A DNA stretch of 64,000 nt from Megalonaias nervosa (lineage: Eukaryota > Mollusca > Bivalvia > Unionida > Unionidae): NCBI GenBank assembly GCA_016617855.1, contig JAECUM010096232.1, positions 62,001 through 126,000 on the forward strand, in the 5' to 3' direction. Positions 1-9,769 of this stretch are shown here, piece by piece. Both the position numbers and the translations under genes were made by a program. Position 1 is the first letter of the stretch; each line of letters starts with the position of its first letter. Below the pieces are notes generated by a model, which had not been told where the DNA came from, made no database searches, and saw only the letters and a list, made by a program, of their open reading frames with translations.

Positions 1-275
1 CCCAAAATTGACCCTGATAGAGGCACCATAACTATAATAAGAATATTTTGCCTACAAATGTTCATGTACTCAGACAGGATTTCCTTGCAATTTCCAGATT
101 GCTGTCTTAAGTGTTTAGCTTTTAACACTCCTAGCTACTGATGAACCACGCTCACATGAAAATCTGCTCTGAAGATGTCAAAGTTTCCCCCAAATTTGTG
201 CCCTTCTCTTTTCATTATGAAATTGAAATAACATTAACGAAAAAATAAAAATAATTGCCATAATGATAATAGTAA
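1..275. other. AT-rich noncoding flank
   Basis: No recognisable gene, repeat or RNA is seen here. The stretch is AT-rich with short A and T runs. Confidence 0.5.
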
Positions 276-651
276 TTACCAGAATGAATAGCCCAAGCGC
301 TGTTCAGCCTCATTATGCCCTATGTTCTCTTTAGGGTCCTTGTCCACGTTCTCATCTCGTTCGGGCTTAAATTGGTACTGTCTAACCTCAGCGAGCAGAA
401 TCTTCTCAAGAGTCATTACGTTCGCCATCTTCTAGGAGTTCACCTTCCTCACACGATGAAAATGAGCAGGACAAATTTGCCGTAAATTCGCTTGAATCAT
501 CACTAGATTCAGCCATCATCACCACATATGCTAAACTTGAGGGACTTCCCGACAGTATGTCACTTCTGGAAATCTTATTATCACCAGAAGTATACAAATA
601 TTTCCGGAGCGTTTTCCGTAAAACATCAATAAATGCACACATTATCTTCAT
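276..651 (-). CDS. Possible host exon region, unassigned
   Basis: Two overlapping minus-strand frames are open. One (651 to 406, 81 codons) is rich in Ser, Asp and Glu near its end. The other starts with ATG at 428 and runs 50 codons to TAA at 276-278, beginning MANVMTLEKILL and followed by a charged stretch. The second frame has more protein-like composition and could be a short gene or a first exon. No domain is recognised and no convincing splice structure is visible. It may be chance ORFs. Confidence 0.2.
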
Positions 652-1439
652 TTTCTTCTCTGTGAGTTAAAATATGCATATTTAATGTACATTTCTGAGT
701 TATTTAGCGACAAATGAACATTCTGATATATAGTGTGTATTACACTCTAGTAGACCTTTAAATATACCAGTGTATTAGCAACCAAACATTGGATACACAG
801 CATGTGTATAGCAGGCTAACTCAGAGAGATTACAAGTATGTACAGGTTTATACACTGTATCACAGAAATAATCATGTGACAAGAAATGCATTCGTTGCAA
901 TATACATGGACCATTTCTCAAACTTATTTGTTTGTCTTAGTCTTTTTGTTTGTCACTGCCCATTTGATGTTTTTTAAATTTTTTTTCCCCAGGTTTCTTT
1001 CCATAAATATTCGTAGTGCACTGCAGTATATCTGATGTACTCAGATGTTTTAGTTATTTCAAATTTTGTCAAAGGCTTCGATTTCCACTCTTCAGTTTGG
1101 TTTAAAACATGTTAACTGATTCACAATTCTTGTTCATCCATTCATCATCATTCAAATTCCATTGTGTTGGTCCAGTATTATGGAGTAAAAGGCAAATACA
1201 CATAAAAGTACTGGCATGGCTGACAGTCAAACTTCCATCTCTACCTAAGTCAGTTTTCGCGTTTAAATGATTAACTGACCTGGATTACTGTCAAAAAACA
1301 AAGTACATCTCAGCCAGTTATAAACGATGGAGTTAGCTAAACAACAGGCTTGCCAGTATGTGGAAAATTGTGTTTTTGTTAAGTCAAAACAGACAAACTA
1401 TAGTATTTGCACACCCTCTCATTTGTTTGTGTTTTATGT
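652..1439. other. Noncoding, nothing recognised
   Basis: AT-rich sequence with only short chance ORFs. No repeat structure or RNA gene is evident. Confidence 0.4.
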
Positions 1440-1684
1440 TGTTGTTGTAGGGTTTAACGCCATTTTTCAGCACAAGATAGGCTATACATGGCGGCCAGTA
1501 TAAATGGTGGAGGAAGAACCCAGGAAAACCCCAGTAAGAACCACCGGCTCATGAGAAGCTACTGGCATGCTTTCTCACACACCCACATTGGCTGAACCCA
1601 AGACTCGAACCCACGCAGACAGAGGTGAGATGGTAGTGATCCGTAATGGTGAGAGCTTTAGACCACTCAGCCACTCGGGGCCCG
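1440..1684 (-). mobile_element. tRNA-derived SINE
   Basis: Read on the minus strand, the element opens with a tRNA-like head: a box A-like TGGCTGAGTGGTCTAAAG and a box B-like GGGTTCGAGTC. A tRNA-unrelated body follows, then a tail ending in GCGTTAAACCCTACAACAAC. This is the layout of a Pol III SINE. The head resembles a tRNA with a long variable arm, such as tRNA-Leu or tRNA-Ser. It is not a functional tRNA gene because no cloverleaf closes around it. Ends are approximate. Confidence 0.75.
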
Positions 1685-3199
1685 GTTTGTGGTTTAAAAT
1701 AATGGTCAATTGTAAACATGTTTGCATAGCTTTTTCTAAGATTCAAAGTTGTAAATGTTGTCATAGCTTCTATAAGCTTGTTTACAGTTTGATTAGAATT
1801 TTCCATGAGAATGAGACAATCTAGGTCAGGTGAAAATGTATATAAATAATGATTTGGTAAACAAATATTTCATTTCTGTTTTAAGGTCAGTCTGTAGGAA
1901 TCCTTTACAGTTGTGTAGGGGTTCAAGAGGAATTATTGGTTTAGATATTCGTTGGAACTACTAAGTGCTCTTAACACATTATTTTGGAATTATTGTAAAC
2001 TTATTCAAAGACATTCTGGATTGCATCATTGTGGTACATAAGGAGATTCAAGGCGATTGCAATTCATTTAGAACATTGTACATTTTTGGACATGTGATAG
2101 GATATTTACATAATTACAGACCTATTGGCATACAGTATTTTCATGTGCATACAGCAGATGGTATACAAATGATGCAACTACAGTATGTGAATAATAAAAG
2201 GATTTTGTGTTGAATTAACAATTTAAAGTTTCTAGAGATGGATTCTTACACCAAGGTTTATCTAAATACTTTTCTCTTTGATCTTGATAATGTTTACAAA
2301 TTCAAAGTGCATGATATTCATCTTCTACAAGTGCCAAATTACTGTGATAACAAAAATTACATAAATGATATGAAGTAGTAACCCCATCATTTCTTCAGTC
2401 TCTCTACAAAGAGTAAGACTAAAACATCTAAAAAAATCTGTACAGGCATAAATAGGTAATCCAAAGGAAAGATATTTCGAACATTTAGTAATGAGTTTTA
2501 ATTTTGATTATACATACATTTTGTTTCAACTATTGTAAATCCTTTGCTCTTTGAACAGATACTGTTACAAATACATTAACATTTCTGACATATTGTAATA
2601 TCCATACAAAGCCAAAAACATAGATAAATATTAAATATGTGATGCCCAGGTAAGACATCCATTATCATATCATGATTTAAGCAGTTTGTAGCATTTTGCA
2701 GGGTATCTGCTCCTATCTATATATGACAATTTACACAAAACTTTAACACACCTGCAGTAATATGTAATATTTACTATTTAAAGCAAGTTTTGACAGATAA
2801 GGAATACATATTTATATTTTAACTGAATAGTTACATTGTAATTGTAACAGTTGTTTGTATCAGAGATTAAGTAAGCCTCAGGCAGTTTGTCAGATTGCAG
2901 ACTCTAAACAATGGTTTTTCAAAGATTGTTTTGATACATGTTGTAAATTATATGGTGATTAAGTGTTAATTGCTAAAAATACAACTTGTAAGATTTCTAA
3001 GACGGGTGTGTTTTTGGACGTGAAAAGCACTCATCTCTAGTGATTAATTACTAGGAAGACTTCTTTGAGTGTTATTGATGTTAGGAAGATGTTTCATCCA
3101 AAAGTGGCATTTATAATTACTGGAGATTCAATACATACTGCATGGCAAACAAATAAATTATCCAAAAAAGTATTCTCAAATCATTCTCGAAATTCAGAT
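1685..3199. other. Noncoding AT-rich DNA
   Basis: Long AT-rich stretch up to the outer edge of the LTR retrotransposon. No gene is recognised. It shows no obvious relation to the Polinton-like DNA on the far side of the retrotransposon. Confidence 0.4.
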
Positions 3200-4933
3200 T
3201 GTGAGGGTTTGGTTGTGGGGGATTGGGGGTGGGGTGCCTCCAATATTTATTTAAATTATTGTAGAAGTCCCACCCAGGCTCGATTTTGGTTGGAAGTTGA
3301 TTTAGTGACAGTTAGATATACAGCTGCGAGCCCCCAGTCAGCAATGCCGACGGTTAAATGAATAAAGATACAAAAAGGGGTGAAGTTCAATAATGACAAT
3401 TTAATAACAGTTAAAAGATCAATAGTTCGAATTTCCCAAATACAATTCTTCTGCTCGACCCTTTTCTAGCCTATCGCATCATTTGATTCGTAGTGTGAGA
3501 GATTTCCACCTGTCCTTATGTACTACTCATCTGTGTACTCCTCTCTATCTCCTAATTCCCTCTCGTCCTCCCTGACTCCCTCCAAGTTCCTTCTCCTCCT
3601 CCTCCTCTATTTCCTCCTCCAGACCACTTTCCTCCTCCTCCCCTTCTACCCCTCTTTCTATGTCGACTACACTTCGTCGACTCCGACTGCACTGTCAGTC
3701 TCACTTCCGTCTCCCTCTTAGAGACTCGGGACTACTGAACTTAAACCGGAAGTTCTGTCCCCCGAAAAGCTTCCTGTGAAAACACAAGGATGGTACAATA
3801 TTTTCCTCAGCGCTCACATCTCACACTACACACAGCCTATCATCAGATAAGGCTATTAAATTTCACCGGTCACGCATTCATTCACACCGAAATACGCATA
3901 CACTCTTCTATGGTAAAACACAACATAATAACAACATGATGGAAGCATGGTATTAATTACTCTTATACATACAACAATAAATTGCTTCACATCAGTACAT
4001 CCTCATAATTCCATTACACCAACCAATAAACAACAATCAGACGCATATCTTTACATCACAACTCATACCAAATATACAATTTTCATATATCCATGCTCTG
4101 ATATATTCACACATCTATCGTAACTAATCGTACATAAATCAATCATTTTCCTAAACTCCAATTCAAACATGCGTAAACTCTAACATAACGCATTACTAAA
4201 GGTACTGGTTACCACGAAGTAACCTACCAGCGAATTACAATATTAATTCTGACGAGCTAGCAATCTACATAATTCTCTACGTAAACTCAAATTCATGTCT
4301 CAAATACGCTTATACATGAAACACTACAAGGTAATTCTACATACTAAAACAATCCCAGTAATTCTACTTATACTTACAATTATGACACCGTAATGTTTCG
4401 CAAAAATCGAGCAAATAACTTACTGACCTTGTCGAAGCTTTTTCTTGTCTTACAATTCTGGTCCTAAGATTCCCGCCGAATTACGAGTGGCTTCTCTCGG
4501 AGTATCCTTTCGCTTAAACCTGCTAGATCTACTTCTCATAATTTGCCCAGGTATACTGATAAATTTACTGCACGTTTAAACTAAAATTTCGATCTAAGAT
4601 TTACTCCCACCCCATATCTTAATTCCGATTGGATGTCGCTGTGGACGGTCCCAATCAAACTTACTGACAATGTCTTCTCGCCTGTCTGTCTACGTGGTGG
4701 GTGAGAACACGCCCCGTTCACCCTGCGGGCTTCCCTTTGATCCCTGGACCCATGTGTTAACGTCTGGGTGTGAGGACGACAAGCCCTTTGACTGGCGGCT
4801 ATTCTATGATCTGGGTGGCTGGCGACTTGCATACTCAATTAACCCTACTTTCGGCTATGTTTACACATCAAACGCGGTCATAATATATCCAATTTTTATA
4901 CATTTCCTGATACCTGGACTGCGAAACGTGACA
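3200..4933 (-). repeat. 3' LTR of the retrotransposon
   Basis: 1734 bp, starting TGTGAGG and ending CGTGACA on the plus strand, so it has the usual TG...CA ends on the minus strand. It aligns almost base for base with 9770-11505. Differences are scattered single bases and a few indels. It contains a pyrimidine-rich CTCCTCCT stretch near 3590-3640. Open frames inside it are duplicated in the other LTR and are not genes. Confidence 0.95.
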
Positions 4934-4946
4934 CCCCCCCACGCTT
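4934..4946 (-). promoter_or_regulatory. Polypurine tract
   Basis: Immediately inside the 3' LTR the minus strand reads AGCGTGGGGGGG before the LTR's TGTCACG. A G-rich purine run at this place is where plus-strand DNA synthesis is primed in LTR retrotransposons. The call rests on position and composition. Confidence 0.7.
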
Positions 4947-5095
4947 GAGAATAAAATCGGGATTTTATTCCCCCATAATTGCTCCAAATGCAAATGTGCA
5001 TTACTACGCGCAACAACAGAACAAAATAGTAACGACGCTACACGCTGACTACGGACACGAATGCACACACAACATACGGTTTTTTACTGCGCGAT

Positions 5096-5905
5096 CTATG
5101 TCATTTCAGCGCTTCGGCTCATGAAATCGGCACCTACATTCTCGGTTCCTTTCACGTATCTTATCCGCATCTGATACTGTTGTAAGAACAGCGACCAACG
5201 CATCAAGCGTCCATTGGACAATTTCGCCTGTGCGAGATAGGCGAGGGGTTGGTGGTCAGTCTCCAATATGAACTTCCGCCCGTATAAGTACCGCTCGAAC
5301 CGTGATATTCCGAACACGATTCCGAGGCATTCCCTCTCCGATACGGAGTAGTTCTTCTCGGCAGCAGACAGCTTCCGGCTGTCGTACGCGACTGGGAAAA
5401 GAGTCCCCTCGTGCTCTTGCAGTAGTACTGCTCCTAGGCCGGTGTCACATGCGTCAGTGCGCAGCACGAAGTCTTTGGACAGATCCGGTAGACGGACAAC
5501 AGCGTCGGATGTCAGCCTATCCTTCTGCGTTAGGAAAGCTTGCTCACACGCATCCGTCCAAATAACTTTACTCGGGGCCCGTTTCTTGGTCAGGTCAGAC
5601 AACGGTCCCGCAATTGCACTGAAATTGGCCACATACCTCCGGTAATACCCGGCCAATCCCAGGAATGACCACACCTCAGTTTTCGTGGTGGGGCGTACAG
5701 CGTTTCCCAGCTGCTCCACCTTCGACCTCTCTGGGGACAGCGTGTCTTGACTCAGGGTGTGTCCCAAATAGTCCAACGTCCGGAACCCAAGGTGGCATTT
5801 AGAAGGGCGAGCGGTCAACCCCGCTTGACGTAGCCGTTCCAGAACGTCTGCTAATAGAATTAGGTGTTCACCCCACGTCTCCGTGGCTAGCAAGAGATCA
5901 TCCAT
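5096..5905 (-). CDS. pol: pol 3' part: RT catalytic end and RNase H
   Basis: A 269-codon frame that continues pol after a frame break. It opens with the RT catalytic motif F-M-D-D-L-L, then the RT thumb/connection with the L-G-x-x-G-Y-Y-R-R-Y block typical of Ty3/gypsy elements. RNase H follows, with acidic residues in TDACDTGLGAVL, SERECLGIV and ETDHQPLAYL. The frame ends 163 bp before the 3' LTR, leaving no room for an envelope gene. The listed first Met is the M of the catalytic motif, so it is not a true translation start. In an intact element this would be the C-terminal end of the Pol polyprotein. Confidence 0.92.
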   Translation of the reverse strand: MDDLLLATETWGEHLILLADVLERLRQAGLTARPSKCHLGFRTLDYLGHTLSQDTLSPERSKVEQLGNAVRPTTKTEVWSFLGLAGYYRRYVANFSAIAGPLSDLTKKRAPSKVIWTDACEQAFLTQKDRLTSDAVVRLPDLSKDFVLRTDACDTGLGAVLLQEHEGTLFPVAYDSRKLSAAEKNYSVSERECLGIVFGISRFERYLYGRKFILETDHQPLAYLAQAKLSNGRLMRWSLFLQQYQMRIRYVKGTENVGADFMSRSAEMT

Positions 5906-8493
5906 GAAATTGTGAACAAGGGTTCCAACAACTTACGCATCATTCTAGTGAAGACGCTGGGCGCATTCTGGACACCGAACGGCATGACTAACCATTGGTA
6001 TGTCCCGTCGGGAGTAGCAAAGGTGAGCTTTGCCCTATCCTCTTCCCTTACTGGAATTTGCCAATAGCCCTTTGACAAATCCAACTTCGAAAAATATTTC
6101 GCTTTCGAGACAGAAGCGAAAATATGTTCGGGGTCGGGTAGCATTTCGACTTGAAATTCCGTCACCTGATTCAGCTTCCGGTAATCAACGCAAAAGCGAT
6201 GGGTGCCATCCTTCTTCCGCACTAAGACTACAGGAGAGCTGTACGGAGAATCAGCGGGCTCGATTACTCCCAGAGCAATCATCTGCTCGATCTCTTCTCT
6301 TACCACTTGTCGTTTCGCGTGGGGCAAAAGGTAGGGTTTCCGCTGGACTAGCCGGTCGTCCACCAGCTTCAACCCGAACTCGACAAGTGACGTTCTCCCG
6401 GGTATTTCCGTAAGCACATCGGAATACCCTGCCAGCAACGTCTTGACCTCTTCCCGCTGCTCCACAGTCAACATGGGGTCACACTCCACATCTGAGGGCG
6501 TCTCAGCCCTCGTTAATGGACAGCTCGGGACAGTGTTCGCCCCTTCCGTATTGCCTTCGGCGTCTTCGATGACGATCGTGGCGACGACAAAATCGCTGGC
6601 AGTCTCTCTTTCTCGGTATTTCTTAAGGAGATTAGCATGATACAGCTTTTCCTTAGTCGGTAGCCGTATCCGATAGGTTTGACCCCCAACCTTCTCGGTT
6701 ACGACGTACGGTCCCCTCCAAGAAACTTGCAGCTTGTTGTGTTCTTGAGGCAACAGCAACAACACCTTGTCCCCTACTTCATACTGGCGAGGTTTCGCGC
6801 GCTTGTTGTAGTACTTCGCCTGACGCGACTTCGCTCGCTTGAGGTTCCCCTGTGCGAGGGTACAAACTTCTTCCAGTTTGTTTCGCAAATCCGCGACGTA
6901 CTGGTAGGTGGTACGTACCTCTTCGACAGCGTGTTCATCCGTCCACAGCTGTCTCAGTACGGTGATGGGACCACGTACGGTCCTCCCGTACAGGAGTTCA
7001 AAGGGAAAAAACCCTAAACTCGCTTGTGGTACTTCCCGATATGCGAACAGCATGGCAGGAATATACCGATCCCAGTCTTTGGGACGGCCTTCACACAGCT
7101 TCTTAAGCGCGTTTTTCAGAGTCCCGTTAAACCGCTCGACCAGTCCGTTACATTGAGGGTGATACGGTGTAGTCGTGAGGTGCTTAATCGACATCAGTCG
7201 GTTCACCTCACCCATCAAGCGACTCATAAATTGGGTCCCTTGATTCTTCAGGATCTCGTCAGGCACTCCGACTCTTGACCAAATTCCAAGCAGCGCTTCA
7301 GCGACCGTTTCCGAATCAATATTACGCAACACAACAGCCTCCGGATAGCGTGTAGCGTAATCTACGACCGTTAAAATATACCGATTTCCTTGCGACGACG
7401 CGGGTTTTATCGGTCCGATCAGATCCATCGCGACGCGTCGAAATGGCTCATAGATAATTGGTGTAATCCCCAAGGGGATGGGTCGGTGATCCGTTTTCGG
7501 TGCCATTCTCTGACACTTATCACAGGAGAGACAGAACCTCTTAACATCTCCCTGGACCCCTGGCCAGTAGAATTCCTTGACAAGACGATCACGCGTCTTG
7601 GCAATTCCCATGTGTCCTCCCATGAGACTTTCATGCGCGAGTTCTAACACTTCACCTCGCTTCTCCTTTGGCACGACGACTTGCTTAAAGAGTTCGTTGC
7701 CTTTCCTGGCGTGGCGATACAAGATCCCCTTCTTGTACACGAACTTCACCGCGCCATTCGGAGTTTCTTTCTCCGTTCCTTCTGCAGCGTGCTTATGCAC
7801 CTGCGCCAGAGTTGCATCATCCTGCTGCAGCTTTCTCAACTCGGCCGGAAGTACGTTACTGACCGGTGTTGACGTAACTTCCATCGACTTCGGTTTTGTT
7901 TGTCGACTCTGGGACCTGGTTTCTACCGCACTCACCGGTTTCGGTGTGCAGGTTTCGGGGTTCGGTTGTGGCAACACATAACGGCATCCCAGTATGACGT
8001 CATGTGAGAGCCCATCCAAGCACGCAGCTTCAATTTTCCCCTTCACGTACGGTGAATCGAGGTCAATGACAGCCACTGGCAACGAGTCACGTGCGCTGTT
8101 CGCGTACTGAACCTCAATTACCTCCCCCCTGTAGTACTCAGGCTTCACGTATTTCTTGTCGACAAGGGCCGGAACGCTACACCCCGTGTCGTACAAGAGA
8201 GTGGCACCTTCTCCGTTGACAGTTGCAGACGCGAGGTTTGCTGGCTTACAGCTTGCCTCCGTCTCGCACTTCTTTCGAGCGACGGCATTCACCTGGGTCT
8301 GCCTGCCCTTGGGACAGTCCCGTGCAAAATGCCCCGAGCGCTTGCAGTTGTAGCACGTCGGCGGCCCTCGCCGTCCTGCAAGGCCCGTGGGTGAGACCTG
8401 TCCAGGTCTATGGGTGGCATCCTTACCTGTGGATCCCCCTCCGACCTTCCCGTCGCCCTGACGGTTACGGACAGCCGGCTCTCCCTCAACCAC
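5887..8493 (-). CDS. pol: pol 5' part: zinc knuckle, protease, integrase, RT
   Basis: An 868-codon frame. Domains by residue: CCHC zinc knuckle (C47, C50, H55, C60); aspartic protease with D-T-G-C-S at 102-106; integrase HHCC zinc module (H287, H294, C321, C324); integrase core with D357, N417 and E453, the last two 35 residues apart; GPY/F module near 592-598; RT from about 700, with K-L-D-L-S at 803-807. The second catalytic Asp of the integrase (usual D-Q-G-T-x-F) is Asn417. The frame stops at 5887, just after reading through the RT catalytic motif out of frame. A single missing base near 5905-5935 explains this. The frame overlaps gag by 205 bp in the -1 frame. The first listed codon is not necessarily the start, since Pol is probably made as a fusion. 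Confidence 0.93.
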   Translation of the reverse strand: MVEGEPAVRNRQGDGKVGGGSTGKDATHRPGQVSPTGLAGRRGPPTCYNCKRSGHFARDCPKGRQTQVNAVARKKCETEASCKPANLASATVNGEGATLLYDTGCSVPALVDKKYVKPEYYRGEVIEVQYANSARDSLPVAVIDLDSPYVKGKIEAACLDGLSHDVILGCRYVLPQPNPETCTPKPVSAVETRSQSRQTKPKSMEVTSTPVSNVLPAELRKLQQDDATLAQVHKHAAEGTEKETPNGAVKFVYKKGILYRHARKGNELFKQVVVPKEKRGEVLELAHESLMGGHMGIAKTRDRLVKEFYWPGVQGDVKRFCLSCDKCQRMAPKTDHRPIPLGITPIIYEPFRRVAMDLIGPIKPASSQGNRYILTVVDYATRYPEAVVLRNIDSETVAEALLGIWSRVGVPDEILKNQGTQFMSRLMGEVNRLMSIKHLTTTPYHPQCNGLVERFNGTLKNALKKLCEGRPKDWDRYIPAMLFAYREVPQASLGFFPFELLYGRTVRGPITVLRQLWTDEHAVEEVRTTYQYVADLRNKLEEVCTLAQGNLKRAKSRQAKYYNKRAKPRQYEVGDKVLLLLPQEHNKLQVSWRGPYVVTEKVGGQTYRIRLPTKEKLYHANLLKKYRERETASDFVVATIVIEDAEGNTEGANTVPSCPLTRAETPSDVECDPMLTVEQREEVKTLLAGYSDVLTEIPGRTSLVEFGLKLVDDRLVQRKPYLLPHAKRQVVREEIEQMIALGVIEPADSPYSSPVVLVRKKDGTHRFCVDYRKLNQVTEFQVEMLPDPEHIFASVSKAKYFSKLDLSKGYWQIPVREEDRAKLTFATPDGTYQWLVMPFGVQNAPSVFTRMMRKLLEPLFTISWMISC

Positions 8494-9449
8494 CCGGCGC
8501 GACTCAGTGGGTCGGGGTCAGTACCCCCGGAACCTCCACTCTTCGAGTGTGCCTGCTCGTACCTCTCCGCCATGCTAGCGATCTCTTCGAGAGTCCTGTG
8601 CTCTCTTTCCGCTAGGAATACTGTCAACTCGCGACGGTAAGTACTCAGGACATGCTCCTTGAGTATAACCTCGCGTAACCCGTCGTACGATCGTTCGACT
8701 TCTGCCATCTTCATCCACTTCTCGAATAACCCTCGAACACGGGTGTGGAATTGAGAGTGGGTTTCCGTTGCCTTTTTCGTCGAGTCCCAAAAAAGTTTAC
8801 GGTACGTTTCGGCGGTAAGCCGATAATGGCAAAGAAGGGCCTTTTTGAGTGCGTTGTAGTCGTCAGCATCTTCTGCGGCTAAGTTATGGTAAACTTCGCG
8901 AGCGGTACCCTGCAAAAAGGCTGAGACGTTAATCGCCCAATGTTGCTCGGGAATTTTGTGAACGCACGCGAGTTTCTCGAATTGCACAAGGAAGTCGTCA
9001 ATGGACTCTTCCTTGTCGTTGAAACGCGGCATACTTATCTGTACCATTCGGTGGTCGACAATCGGTCGTACGCTTCCTCCAGAACTTGTACTGGAGTCGT
9101 CCCTATCGGCGGTCCTAGCTTCTACCCTTAATTTTTCCATTTCGAGAGCGTGGGCGAGCTCTCTTTCTTTCGCGGTCGCTGCTATCCTGGCCAGCTCCAG
9201 CTCTTTCTGGGTCTCTCTGTCAGCTGCTATCCTGGCCAGCTCCAGCTCTTTCTCTCTGTCTGCTGATATCTTGGCCAGCTCCAGCTCCCTTTCGGCTGTT
9301 TGCTTGGCCATCTCTCTTTCGGCTGCTTTTTCGGCCTTCCATTCTTTGAGTCTCTCCTCGATGAATGTTGCCAGGCGATCTCCCTCGTAACCCAGATCTT
9401 CCTTGCCCATGGCGCGATACTCTTTAATTACCTGTCTTTCCGTAGCCAT
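8289..9449 (-). CDS. gag: gag: capsid-like polyprotein
   Basis: A 386-codon frame starting with ATG at 9449, about 320 bp inside the 5' LTR. Residues about 35-115 form a highly charged coiled coil with a repeated block (E-L-E-L-A-x-I-x-A-x-R-E). Residues about 135-300 match a Ty3-type capsid core, with M-P-R-F-N-D, D-D-F-L-x-Q-F-E, and W-A-x-x-V-S-A-F-L-Q-G-x-A. The zinc knuckle usual at a Gag C-terminus is in the overlapping pol frame, so the last 65-70 codons here are probably out-of-frame. Either a -1 frameshift is used for expression or a base has been lost upstream of the knuckle. Confidence 0.88.
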   Translation of the reverse strand: MATERQVIKEYRAMGKEDLGYEGDRLATFIEERLKEWKAEKAAEREMAKQTAERELELAKISADREKELELARIAADRETQKELELARIAATAKERELAHALEMEKLRVEARTADRDDSSTSSGGSVRPIVDHRMVQISMPRFNDKEESIDDFLVQFEKLACVHKIPEQHWAINVSAFLQGTAREVYHNLAAEDADDYNALKKALLCHYRLTAETYRKLFWDSTKKATETHSQFHTRVRGLFEKWMKMAEVERSYDGLREVILKEHVLSTYRRELTVFLAEREHRTLEEIASMAERYEQAHSKSGGSGGTDPDPLSRAGWLRESRLSVTVRATGRSEGDPQVRMPPIDLDRSHPRALQDGEGRRRATTASARGILHGTVPRAGRPR

Positions 9450-9750
9450 TTTATGATACTACTAACAGCAAGTGATACCTTGTCTCGACTCACTAAACAA
9501 ATGACTGATGTTACAAGTGCCCAAACCAATACTCACCTGTTGACAACGACTAACTTCGCTCAGGTAAGATATTTTGCTCGATATTTGCTTCACAATTACT
9601 GCAAGAAAAATGAAATCTACCACACATGCAAATATCAAAATATAACATACACAATTTCAAATCATACATATTCAAAATACACAGGATGGAAAATATCTCA
9701 CAACTGTTCACTACTACTTCCTAATAAATAATACTTATGTCTAATTCAGA

Positions 9751-9768
9751 TCCCGGACGAAGCCGCCA
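9751..9768 (-). promoter_or_regulatory. Primer binding site
   Basis: One base inside the 5' LTR the minus strand reads TGGCGGCTTCGTCCGGGA. The plus strand, TTCAGATCCCGGACGAAGCCGCCA, has the look of a tRNA 3' end: T-loop, acceptor strand and CCA. Which tRNA this is cannot be told without the host's tRNA set. Confidence 0.75.
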
Positions 9769-9769
9769 C

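Noticed and set aside
1549..1824. ORFs on both strands
   Set aside because: They lie across the SINE and read its tRNA-like head.
3518..3721. Leucine-rich ORF, repeated at 10092-10295
   Set aside because: It lies at the same place in both LTRs in a CTCCTC-rich stretch. It is LTR sequence, not a gene.
4581..4948. ORFs on both strands, repeated at 11153-11565
   Set aside because: Duplicated because they lie in the LTRs. No domain and no conservation signal beyond LTR identity.
5880..5940. Programmed frameshift in RT
   Set aside because: It falls inside the RT domain just before the catalytic motif, where a programmed shift would make no sense. A mutation is simpler.
6030..9390. Many plus-strand ORFs opposite gag and pol
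   Set aside because: They are shadow frames of clear minus-strand gag and pol domains.
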